Assembly (NCBI GenBank): GCA_011049095.1
Contig: DSDE01000257.1
Coordinates: 1-5,639, forward strand
From: Fidelibacterota bacterium
GTDB lineage: Bacteria > Fidelibacterota > Fidelibacteria > Fidelibacterales > DSDE01
Direction: 5' to 3'
Length of the DNA: 5,639 nucleotides
Part shown: piece by piece, positions 1 through 5,639 of the stretch
Numbering within the stretch: the first letter of the stretch is position 1
Layout: each line of letters starts with the position of its first letter
Position numbers and translations under genes: made by a program
Notes under the pieces: model-generated
Database searches by the model: none
What the model was told of the DNA's origin: nothing
What the model saw: only the letters and a program-made list of their open reading frames with translations

Positions 1-624
1 ATCGTTGGCTTTGCCCGACTCGATGGCCGCTCTGTGGGTATCGTAGCCAATCAGCCAGCCCATCTTGCGGGTGTTCTCGATATTGACGCTTCCGTGAAAG
101 CCGCCCGCTTCGTCCGCTTTTGCGATGCTTTCAATATCCCCCTCATCGTCTTTGTGGATGTGCCGGGTTTTCTGCCGGGCACCGAGCAGGAGTGGCATGG
201 CATTATTCGTCACGGCGCCAAACTCCTCTATGCTTTTGCCGAAGCTACCGTGCCCAAAGTAACCGTCATCACCCGCAAGGCTTATGGCGGCGCTTATGAT
301 GTGATGAATTCCAAACACATCCGCGGTGATTTTAACTTTGCCTGGCCGACTGCCGAAATTGCCGTGATGGGGGCAAAAGGCGCCGTCGAAATCATTTTTC
401 GCTCGCAGATACGGGAAAGTGAAAATCCTCAAGAGACAGCCACAAAACTGGAAAATGAGTACCGGCAAAAATTTGCCAACCCCTTTATTGCCGCTGAGCG
501 AGGCTATATCGACGATGTCATCGAGCCCCAGGAGACCCGCTATCACCTGGCACAGGTCCTGGCATTGTTAGAAAACAAGGTAGATAGCAATCCCCGTAAA
601 AAACATGGAAATATCCCATTATAA
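1..624 (+). CDS. Acyl-CoA carboxylase carboxyltransferase (beta) subunit, PccB/MmdA family, 5'-truncated by window edge
   Basis: The reading frame is open from base 1 and ends at TAA 622-624, giving about 207 C-terminal residues of a family usually a little over 500 long; the start lies upstream of the window. The family transfers a carboxyl group between carboxybiotin and an acyl-CoA, in cytoplasmic propionyl-CoA carboxylase or in membrane-bound methylmalonyl-CoA decarboxylase. Recognisable family blocks are VDVPGFLPGTEQEWHGIIRH (152-211), VTVITRKAYGGAYDVM (259-306), FAWPTAEIAVMGAKGAVEI (340-396) and the terminal HGNIPL. The GGAYD stretch (286-300) lines the acyl-CoA pocket; an Asp here is, from memory, the residue linked to propionyl rather than acetyl preference in Streptomyces PccB. 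The biotin carboxylase and biotin carrier subunits are not in the window, so pccB and mmdA cannot be separated. Family certain; exact enzyme uncertain. Confidence 0.95.
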   Translation: MVGFARLDGRSVGIVANQPAHLAGVLDIDASVKAARFVRFCDAFNIPLIVFVDVPGFLPGTEQEWHGIIRHGAKLLYAFAEATVPKVTVITRKAYGGAYDVMNSKHIRGDFNFAWPTAEIAVMGAKGAVEIIFRSQIRESENPQETATKLENEYRQKFANPFIAAERGYIDDVIEPQETRYHLAQVLALLENKVDSNPRKKHGNIPL

Positions 625-632
625 AAGGAGGT
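625..632 (+). promoter_or_regulatory. Strong Shine-Dalgarno site for the TPR protein gene
   Basis: AAGGAGGT lies immediately after the stop codon of the carboxyltransferase gene (622-624), with four bases before ATG 637. It is a near-perfect complement to the 16S rRNA 3' end and the strongest ribosome-binding site in the window. It fixes 637 as the start and suggests that this gene is translated independently of its upstream neighbour, unlike the three downstream genes, whose starts overlap or abut the preceding stop. Confidence 0.85.
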
Positions 633-636
633 AAGG

Positions 637-1692
637 ATGTCTCTAAATTATGTCGCACTAAAAAATCTTCACGCTCAGGTCATTGCCTGGCTGGAGCAGG
701 GCATTCCCCAAAAAGCTAAAAAAAAGCTGGATGAGCTGACCTTTGAAGAAAAAGACAATTTGTTTGTTGAATATTTGCAAGGTATCTGCGAACAGGAGCT
801 GGGTAACCGGGAAAAAGCCATTCGTCATTTTAAATATCTCATCTCGCAAGACCCGACTTTTGTCAGGGCAGCGGAAGCGCTGTATCATCTGGCGGAAGAT
901 TCACTAAGCGTTGGCGAAAAAAAGTATCTGTGCCAAATTATTCACCTGCACAGGCCGGACGATGAGAAAATCAAAAAATTTCTCGATGCTCATGCCGAAG
1001 TTCCGACAGAACTCATTCTAAAGCCGCTGCAAAGCTCCGGTGAAAGCCAACTCATAGATGATACTTTTACTGCTGCCGAAGAGAAAAATGAAACGGAAGC
1101 AATGCCTGATTTAGAGCTGATTGAAGACAGCGCCGAAGCGCAAGCAGCGCCTGGAGCAGCGGACGAAATGGAATCTCCGCAGCCTAAGGACGATGTGGCA
1201 GGGGCGGCAGATACAAAAGCAGTGATTGCGGAAACGGCTGTAGAAGATCAACCGGAGCCGGAAGAAAGTCCGGCAGAGGCAGCAGATACCGAAACAAAAG
1301 AGCCGGACTCAGAGCCTGAAGAGAAGCTTGCAAGCGAAAGCCCGCTGCCGGAAGCCACAATAATACCTGAAGCTCAGCCGGAGTCAGAAGAAACAGTGGC
1401 TGAGACAGATTCCGAAGAAAAAGCTCCTGAGCCATCACCAGAGGAAAATCTGCCTGAAGCCGAAATAATGAGCGAGCCAAAGAGCAAGAACCTGCGACAA
1501 AAGACAAAAACAAAACGAAAAATAGCCAACTATGAGACCCTCACAATGGCTCAGGTTTATAAAGAACAGGGTTTATTTGAACAATCGCTGAATATTCTCG
1601 AAAAGCTTCTGGAAAATTCTATAGACCCGGACCGCGTTCATCTTGAAATCAATAAAGTGAAAAAGCTTATGGAAGAGAAAGATAGTCTATGA
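637..1692 (+). CDS. Tetratricopeptide-repeat-like protein with long acidic Glu/Pro/Ala-rich linker
   Basis: 351 residues, with the start set by a strong Shine-Dalgarno site. Residues 1-120 are mainly helical, and residues about 46-76 (YLQGICEQELGNREKAIRHF...) match the TPR pattern of paired helices with Gly and Ala at the packing positions. Residues about 140-280 form a low-complexity, strongly acidic segment rich in Glu, Pro and Ala that should be disordered. A basic patch follows (KSKNLRQKTKTKRK, 282-295), then a C-terminal helical hairpin (300-326, TLTMAQVYKEQGLFEQSLNI...) that again reads as a TPR unit. There is no signal peptide or membrane segment, so a cytoplasmic scaffold or adaptor with two protein-binding ends is the natural inference. 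I do not recognise a named ortholog. Its stop overlaps the next gene's start by 4 bp (ATGA), implying translational coupling. Confidence 0.85.
   Translation: MSLNYVALKNLHAQVIAWLEQGIPQKAKKKLDELTFEEKDNLFVEYLQGICEQELGNREKAIRHFKYLISQDPTFVRAAEALYHLAEDSLSVGEKKYLCQIIHLHRPDDEKIKKFLDAHAEVPTELILKPLQSSGESQLIDDTFTAAEEKNETEAMPDLELIEDSAEAQAAPGAADEMESPQPKDDVAGAADTKAVIAETAVEDQPEPEESPAEAADTETKEPDSEPEEKLASESPLPEATIIPEAQPESEETVAETDSEEKAPEPSPEENLPEAEIMSEPKSKNLRQKTKTKRKIANYETLTMAQVYKEQGLFEQSLNILEKLLENSIDPDRVHLEINKVKKLMEEKDSL
1345..1469 (+). repeat. Imperfect direct repeat inside the acidic linker of the TPR gene
   Basis: The 20 bases at 1345-1364 (ctgccggaagccacaataat) and at 1450-1469 (ctgcctgaagccgaaataat) match at 17 positions and sit 105 bases apart, exactly 35 codons and in the same frame. 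They encode LPEATII and LPEAEIM. The linker between and around them has further looser Glu-Pro words. This suggests that the linker grew by in-frame duplication followed by drift, though the bias toward Glu/Pro/Ala codons could produce some of the similarity by chance. Confidence 0.45.
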
Positions 1693-2324
1693 GCAAACGT
1701 AATCCGAGAAAAGCAGAAATGCGCAATATTGTTTTCGATCTGGGGAATATCATCGTAGATGTACGCTATGAGCGCCTGGCAAAAGTAATGTCTATTCCTA
1801 TTGAAGAATTTAATACAATTTATCAGCATCCAAACTTTCGCGATTTTGAAACGGGAAAAATGAGCGCTAACGAATATTTCCAATTTCTCGCTGAAAACAG
1901 CTCATTTGATTTATCGCAGCAAGCGCGTTACCAAGCTGCTATCATGGTGACTTTTCCTTTGCGGCTGAGAACCTGGGGGCTGCTTCACTTTTTAAGACGC
2001 CGCTTTTCTCTCTACTTGCTTTCAAATACCAACCCCGTTGACTTTGAAGGCATTGACCGAGCCTATGGAATGCGTCCACGATTCGACCATTGCTTTCTTT
2101 CATACGAGCAGGGCTTGATGAAACCCGATCCAGCCATCTACCAAAAAGCCACTGAACTATGGCGCATCAAAGCGTCCCAGACAATCTTTTTTGATGACCG
2201 AAAAGAAAATATCGACGCCGCCAATGCATTTGGCTGGAAAGCTTTTCATATCCAGCATGAGACACAAATGATAAATGAGTTGGTGGAAAACGGCTGTTTT
2301 TCTGCCCTCGAAGTGAGCTACTGA
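1689..2324 (+). CDS. HAD-superfamily hydrolase, YihX-like (subfamily IA) phosphatase
   Basis: 211 residues. The four HAD motifs are present in order: motif I IVFDLGNIIVD with nucleophile Asp17; motif II LSNTNP with Ser112; motif III GLMKPDPAIY with Lys145; motif IV FFDDRKENIDAA with Asp169-Asp170. The cap region between motifs I and II is small and helical (about residues 25-90). The second motif I Asp is Gly19, as in E. coli YihX, an alpha-glucose-1-phosphatase that shares the DLGN and LSNTN words. A cytoplasmic phosphatase acting on a small phosphorylated metabolite is likely, but the substrate cannot be read from sequence. The ATG at 1689 overlaps the upstream stop (ATGA). An in-frame ATG at 1719 would give MRNIVFDLGN, closer to YihX-type N-termini, and is a real alternative start. 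It abuts the next gene without a gap. Confidence 0.9.
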   Translation: MSKRNPRKAEMRNIVFDLGNIIVDVRYERLAKVMSIPIEEFNTIYQHPNFRDFETGKMSANEYFQFLAENSSFDLSQQARYQAAIMVTFPLRLRTWGLLHFLRRRFSLYLLSNTNPVDFEGIDRAYGMRPRFDHCFLSYEQGLMKPDPAIYQKATELWRIKASQTIFFDDRKENIDAANAFGWKAFHIQHETQMINELVENGCFSALEVSY

Positions 2325-3032
2325 TTGGAAAAGAAAAGCGCTCTCACAAAAGATTTTCCCACACCTATGACCGTCTGGGTACCAATGTTGCTGGCTTTGA
2401 CCTTGCCGATATTCTATTTTTATTACGGACGATACAATAGTTATGAGCGATTCTTCAGCAGTCCCGGCGCGGAAGCCACACTCTCACCCTATCTTTTTGA
2501 ATGGATTTTTGCCATCGTCCTCTTTGGAATTGTTCCGCTTTTAGCCAGTATCGGCCTTCTGGGTACAAAACCAAAAGAATCCGGTTTTAGTCTCGGCTCA
2601 TTTTCTAAAATCTGGCTGATATTTCTACTTTCAATGGCCCTAATTATTTTATACGCCTGGGGCGCTGCCCGCTTTTATGAATTTCAGGAGATTTATCCCC
2701 GATACAAGCTCATTGGCATGGAAAATGATGGCATTGTGATGATCTATTACACCACACTTATAATTGCCATCCTGTTTCGGGAATTCTTTTTTCGTGGCTT
2801 TTTGCTCCAGGCTCTAAAAGTTCGCCTGGGAGGATGGGGCGCCATTATTTTTACTGCAGCCATCTCTTCTCCCCTCTATCTTAATGGCAGCCCGGTGGAA
2901 AGCACCCTGGCCATTCCCCTAAATCTGATTTTTGGCTGGATAGCCTATAAAAGCGGCTCTGTTTTCTATACAGCAATCCTTTCCGCCCTCTGGTTTATTG
3001 CCATAGACTGGTTTATTATTTTGGGAATCTGA
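2325..3032 (+). CDS. CPBP/Rce1-like integral membrane protein, apparently lacking protease catalytic residues
   Basis: 235 residues with about six or seven hydrophobic segments (roughly 17-35, 57-80, 94-113, 138-152, 170-185, 194-208, 212-234). The block FREFFFRGFLLQAL (151-164) matches CPBP motif 1 (EExxxR), and the spacing of the following helices, ending in a GWIAYKSGSVFYTAILSALW block (204-223), fits the CPBP fold. Active CPBP proteases use Glu-Glu, a motif 2 His and a motif 3 HxxxN. Here motif 1 is Arg152-Glu153, the motif 2 His position is Tyr185, and motif 3 has Ser220 and Phe224. A non-proteolytic membrane role is inferred. The start is TTG directly after the HAD stop, with a weak GAAGTGAG (2310-2317) upstream; the alternative ATG at 2367 has no visible ribosome-binding site and would trim a charged N-terminus. 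The stop overlaps the helicase start by one base. Confidence 0.8.
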   Translation: MEKKSALTKDFPTPMTVWVPMLLALTLPIFYFYYGRYNSYERFFSSPGAEATLSPYLFEWIFAIVLFGIVPLLASIGLLGTKPKESGFSLGSFSKIWLIFLLSMALIILYAWGAARFYEFQEIYPRYKLIGMENDGIVMIYYTTLIIAILFREFFFRGFLLQALKVRLGGWGAIIFTAAISSPLYLNGSPVESTLAIPLNLIFGWIAYKSGSVFYTAILSALWFIAIDWFIILGI

Positions 3033-5404
3033 TGTCCGGCAAAAAAGCGCTATCCGCCATTCTCAATGATGAAAATCTGAAACAAAATATTGTATTTGTC
3101 CAGGAAATTGCCGGCAAGGAGGGAAATTTTATTCCCTTTCCCGAAGATATGGATGCCAAAATCACCAGCGCTTTAGAAAAAAGGGGAATTACCGCCCTCT
3201 ATGGACATCAGGCGCTGGCCTGGCAATATGCTCAGCGTCATCAAGATTTTGTGGTGGTAACCCCTACAGCTTCCGGCAAAACGCTCACTTATAATCTGCC
3301 AACAATACAGGCATTTCTAAAAGATGCCCAGAGCCGAGCGCTTTATCTTTTTCCCACAAAAGCGCTGAGTCAGGACCAGATGACGGAGTTTCAGGCTCTG
3401 GTCAACGCGGCAGAGCTGCCGGTAAAGGCTTTTACTTTTGATGGTGATACGCCCTCCAATGCCCGCGTTGCCATCCGCAAGCAAGGCAATGTGGTCATCA
3501 CCAATCCTGATATGCTCCATCAGGGCATTTTACCCCACCACACCAAATGGATGCAATTTTTTCAAAATCTGAAAATCATCGTCATTGATGAGGTGCACGC
3601 CTACCGCGGTGTCTTTGGCTCCCATCTGGCCAATCTGCTGCGCCGCTTGAAGAGAATTTGTGATTTTTACCGCGCCGATCCCCTTTTTATTATGTGCTCA
3701 GCCACGATTGCCAATCCCCAGGAACATGCCGAAAGCCTCGTGGAAAAACCGGTGTGTCTCATCAATGAATCGGGAGCGCCTTTGAGTCCCCGCACCGTCA
3801 TCCTCTACAATCCGCCGGTGGTCAATCCCGAGCTGGGCATTCGTGCTAGCTATATCAAGCAGGCCCGAGCGCTGGCCAAAAAGCTCATCGGGAAAGATAT
3901 TCAGACCATCATTTTTGCCCTAAGCCGCCTTAATGTGGAAGTGCTGACCAAATATTTGAAAGACGATTTTGAAAGAAGCCGTGAAGCCATTGCCGCAGAT
4001 GAAAAAATCGCCGGCTATCGAGGCGGCTATCTGCCTGGAAGGCGACGGGAGATTGAGAAAGGGGTGCGTGAAGGGAGCATCCGCGGCATCGTCAGCACCA
4101 ATGCTTTAGAGCTGGGCATCGATATCGGCTCTCTCGATGCGGCAATTTTAGCCGGCTATCCTGGCAGCATCGCCTCACTCTGGCAGCAGGCAGGCAGAGC
4201 CGGACGCCGAGGCAATGAAACCCTGGCTATATTTATTGGACGCTCCGACCCAATTGACCAATTTCTCCTTAGCCACCCCGAATATCTTTTTGCCCAGTCG
4301 CCGGAACATGCCCGCATCAATCCCGACAACCTGATGATATTGGTGGACCATATCAAGTGCGCCTCATTTGAGCTCCCTTTTGAAGAGTCTGACCATTTCG
4401 GCAGTGTCTCACCCTCAAACCTAAGGGAAATTCTCAGTTTTCTCACTGAAGGCGGACTGCTGCACAAGTCTGGTAAGCGCTGGTATTGGGCCAATGATGT
4501 CTATCCGGCAGTCAATGTAAACCTAAGGCGCATTCCCGAAGGCAATTTTGTGGTGGTGGACGTTGCGCGGCAAAATGAGATCATCGGCGAAGTGGAATAC
4601 TCTGCGGCGCCTATGACCATCTATCCTGATGCCATATATCTTATGAGCGGTGAGCAATACATTGTGGATGAACTGGACTGGGACGGCCGAAAAGCCTACG
4701 TCCGCAGCACTGACAGCGACTATTTTACCGATGCCATAGACTATACCAATGTGAAAGTCCTCACAGAAGATGAAAAGCGTCACGACAGAAAAGTGGAGAT
4801 TTTTCAGGGAGAAGTCCAGGTGGTGACCCGAGCCATCGGCTTCAAAAAAATCCGCTTCTACACCAATGAAAATGTGGGTTTCGGCAAAATTAATCTGCCC
4901 GATATTGAAATGGCCACGACGGCTTACTGGTTTACCATTCCAGAGGGGCTTCTGGATGACCTGCCCTGGAATCGCAGCGATCATATTGACGGCATTTTAG
5001 GCATTGCCCGAGCGCTGCAAACGGTGGCCGCGCTCCACGTCATGAGCGAAATGCATGACATCCATCGCACTGTCGGAGACAAAAGCGCCGAGTGGTTTGC
5101 AATGAATACCATCACCCAAAGGGGTATTTATACACCCGCCACCGAAGACGCCCCTTCGCAAAAACTGCAGCCGGAAGACCTGCTCCATTTTCAGCCCACT
5201 ATTTTTATCTATGACAATTATCCTGGCGGCATTGGCTTTAGTCCAAAACTCTATGATGCCCACGAGACCTTGCTGGAGCTCACCCGCGATCTGATTATTC
5301 AGTGTGGCTGCGAGGATGGCTGTCCCGCCTGCGTTGGCCCGCCCACAGAAGCCGGTCGCAATGGCAAAGCCGTGGCCCGAGATATTCTCAATCTTATGAT
5401 TTAA
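3032..5404 (+). CDS. DEAD/DEAH-box SF2 helicase with C-terminal DUF1998 (MZB) zinc domain, MrfA/YprA-like
   Basis: 790 residues, slightly longer than B. subtilis MrfA (about 750). Two RecA-like domains carry all expected motifs: Walker A TPTASGKT (77-84), motif Ia PTKALSQDQ (108-116), DEVH box (186-189), SAT (223-225), motif V STNALELGIDIG (355-366) and motif VI QQAGRAGRRG (385-394). A winged-helix-like region follows (about 430-510), then a C-terminal domain with YDNYPGGIGFS (727-737) and a CxCxxxCxxC cluster (Cys758, 760, 764, 767), the DUF1998/MZB metal site of MrfA and Hrq1. MrfA is an ATP-dependent 3'-5' DNA helicase acting in excision of mitomycin C-type DNA lesions independently of UvrABC. 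All catalytic residues are intact, so an active DNA-repair helicase is likely. The ATG start shares its A with the stop of the membrane-protein gene (TGATG), with GGGA at 3023-3026 as a weak ribosome-binding site. It is the last gene of the run. Confidence 0.93.
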   Translation: MSGKKALSAILNDENLKQNIVFVQEIAGKEGNFIPFPEDMDAKITSALEKRGITALYGHQALAWQYAQRHQDFVVVTPTASGKTLTYNLPTIQAFLKDAQSRALYLFPTKALSQDQMTEFQALVNAAELPVKAFTFDGDTPSNARVAIRKQGNVVITNPDMLHQGILPHHTKWMQFFQNLKIIVIDEVHAYRGVFGSHLANLLRRLKRICDFYRADPLFIMCSATIANPQEHAESLVEKPVCLINESGAPLSPRTVILYNPPVVNPELGIRASYIKQARALAKKLIGKDIQTIIFALSRLNVEVLTKYLKDDFERSREAIAADEKIAGYRGGYLPGRRREIEKGVREGSIRGIVSTNALELGIDIGSLDAAILAGYPGSIASLWQQAGRAGRRGNETLAIFIGRSDPIDQFLLSHPEYLFAQSPEHARINPDNLMILVDHIKCASFELPFEESDHFGSVSPSNLREILSFLTEGGLLHKSGKRWYWANDVYPAVNVNLRRIPEGNFVVVDVARQNEIIGEVEYSAAPMTIYPDAIYLMSGEQYIVDELDWDGRKAYVRSTDSDYFTDAIDYTNVKVLTEDEKRHDRKVEIFQGEVQVVTRAIGFKKIRFYTNENVGFGKINLPDIEMATTAYWFTIPEGLLDDLPWNRSDHIDGILGIARALQTVAALHVMSEMHDIHRTVGDKSAEWFAMNTITQRGIYTPATEDAPSQKLQPEDLLHFQPTIFIYDNYPGGIGFSPKLYDAHETLLELTRDLIIQCGCEDGCPACVGPPTEAGRNGKAVARDILNLMI

Positions 5405-5480
5405 AAATATACCATAAACGATGAGCGATTAGCGGCTTCGGCGTGGAAAAAACGCTGTAAGTCAGAAGAAAAGACATTAA

Positions 5481-5500
5481 TAAAAAGACCGTATAGGTCT
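5481..5500 (-). terminator. Candidate Rho-independent terminator, best read on the minus strand
   Basis: Read on the minus strand, AGACC (5500-5496), a five-base loop and GGTCT (5490-5486) form a perfect 5-bp stem followed directly by TTTTTATT. That is the layout of an intrinsic terminator, though the stem is short. On the + strand the same hairpin has an A tract before it and TTTTT only six bases after it (5506-5511 region), so it could act in both directions. A GACCG/CGGTC pairing between 5487-5491 and 5535-5539 offers a larger alternative fold. Confidence 0.35.
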
Positions 5501-5511
5501 GAGCCATTTTT

Positions 5512-5533
5512 CTTATCAGAGATTTTTGATAAG
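5512..5533. repeat. Inverted repeat (hairpin) in the 3' intergenic region
   Basis: CTTATCA at 5512-5518 is the exact reverse complement of TGATAAG at 5527-5533. In RNA the stem extends inward by a G-U and an A-U pair to 9 bp with a four-base loop (5521-5524). No T tract follows it on either strand, so it is not an intrinsic terminator by itself. It could protect the mRNA 3' end or be part of a larger fold with the adjacent hairpin. Confidence 0.5.
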
Positions 5534-5639
5534 GCGGTCCTCAGCGGCTAAGCGATACGATTGAGATATGGCCCAATAGCAAAAAAATATATTCAAAATC
5601 AGATCTGTCCAAAATAAAATTTTCCTGTTCACAAATCTC

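Larger units (their letters stand above)
5405..5639. other. AT-rich intergenic region downstream of the helicase, no supported gene
   Basis: On the + strand all frames are broken by frequent stops, and no tRNA-like or other RNA gene fold was recognised. The stretch contains two clear hairpins (5486-5500 and 5512-5533) and two short words that recur on either side of them: AGCGAT at 5424-5429 and 5551-5556, and AGCGGCT at 5431-5437 and 5543-5549. From about 5580 it becomes very A/T rich. It probably includes the end of the operon transcript. Confidence 0.6.

Noticed and set aside
710..725. A5 and A8 runs (710-714, 718-725) as a programmed frameshift site
   Set aside because: The runs encode lysines in a helix (KAKKKL), the zero frame continues to a full-length product, and no downstream stimulatory structure or useful alternative frame was seen.
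1184..1513. Leucine-rich minus-strand open frame opposite the TPR linker
   Set aside because: Its Leu/Pro/Phe composition is just the complement of the Glu/Gly/Ala-rich codons of the + strand linker, with no independent evidence of coding.
4523..4984. Open minus-strand frame of 153 codons opposite the helicase gene
   Set aside because: It lies entirely inside the strongly supported helicase coding sequence, has no recognisable motif, and no ribosome-binding site or operon context; it is a shadow frame.
3032..5404. Helicase plus DUF1998 as part of a DISARM-type defence system
   Set aside because: In DISARM the helicase (DrmA) and DUF1998 protein (DrmB) are separate genes beside a methyltransferase and DrmC. 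Here both parts are in one MrfA/YprA-like protein, and the neighbours are metabolic or unrelated.
5561..5593. Promoter-like TTGAGA (5561-5566) with TATATT (5588-5593)
   Set aside because: The spacing is 21 bases, too long for a standard sigma-70 promoter; other hexamers at 17-18 bases (AAATAT) match poorly, and A/T-rich sequence gives such hits by chance.
5405..5639. CRISPR array or attachment site in the 3' intergenic region
   Set aside because: Only 6-7-base words repeat, in swapped order and with one copy each side; there are no regular repeat-spacer units, no tRNA end and no integrase gene nearby.

Overview
The window carries five genes on the + strand, packed into what looks like one transcription unit, followed by about 235 bases of AT-rich non-coding sequence. 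Intergenic distances are 12 bp, a 4-bp overlap (ATGA), 0 bp (TGA directly followed by TTG) and a 1-bp overlap (TGATG). The codon pattern, the strong Shine-Dalgarno site and the use of TGA as stop fit an ordinary bacterial chromosome of intermediate GC. The lineage cannot be fixed from the sequence. The mix of an acyl-CoA carboxylase with a TPR protein carrying an acidic linker is compatible with a Gram-negative or candidate-phylum bacterium (for example Calditrichota-like groups), but that is a weak inference.

Layout: (1) 1-624, the C-terminal part of a biotin-dependent acyl-CoA carboxylase/decarboxylase carboxyltransferase subunit (PccB/MmdA family), cut by the window edge. (2) 637-1692, a protein with tetratricopeptide-like helices at both ends and a long Glu/Pro/Ala-rich acidic linker. 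(3) 1689-2324, a HAD-superfamily hydrolase of the YihX-like kind. (4) 2325-3032, an integral membrane protein of the CPBP (Rce1-like) fold whose usual catalytic residues are mostly missing. (5) 3032-5404, a full-length superfamily 2 DEAD/DEAH helicase with a C-terminal four-cysteine DUF1998/MZB domain, of the MrfA (YprA)/Hrq1 DNA-repair type. (6) 5405-5639, non-coding sequence with several inverted repeats. One of them, read on the minus strand, runs straight into a T tract and could be a terminator.

How the genes work together: the first gene belongs to propionyl/methylmalonyl-CoA metabolism and the last to DNA repair. The three between have no obvious shared pathway, so the tight packing may reflect genome economy rather than one system. 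I see no convincing signature of a defence island, mobile element, CRISPR array or RNA gene. The most interesting items are the apparently protease-dead CPBP protein translationally coupled to the helicase, and the structured intergenic region at the 3' end.
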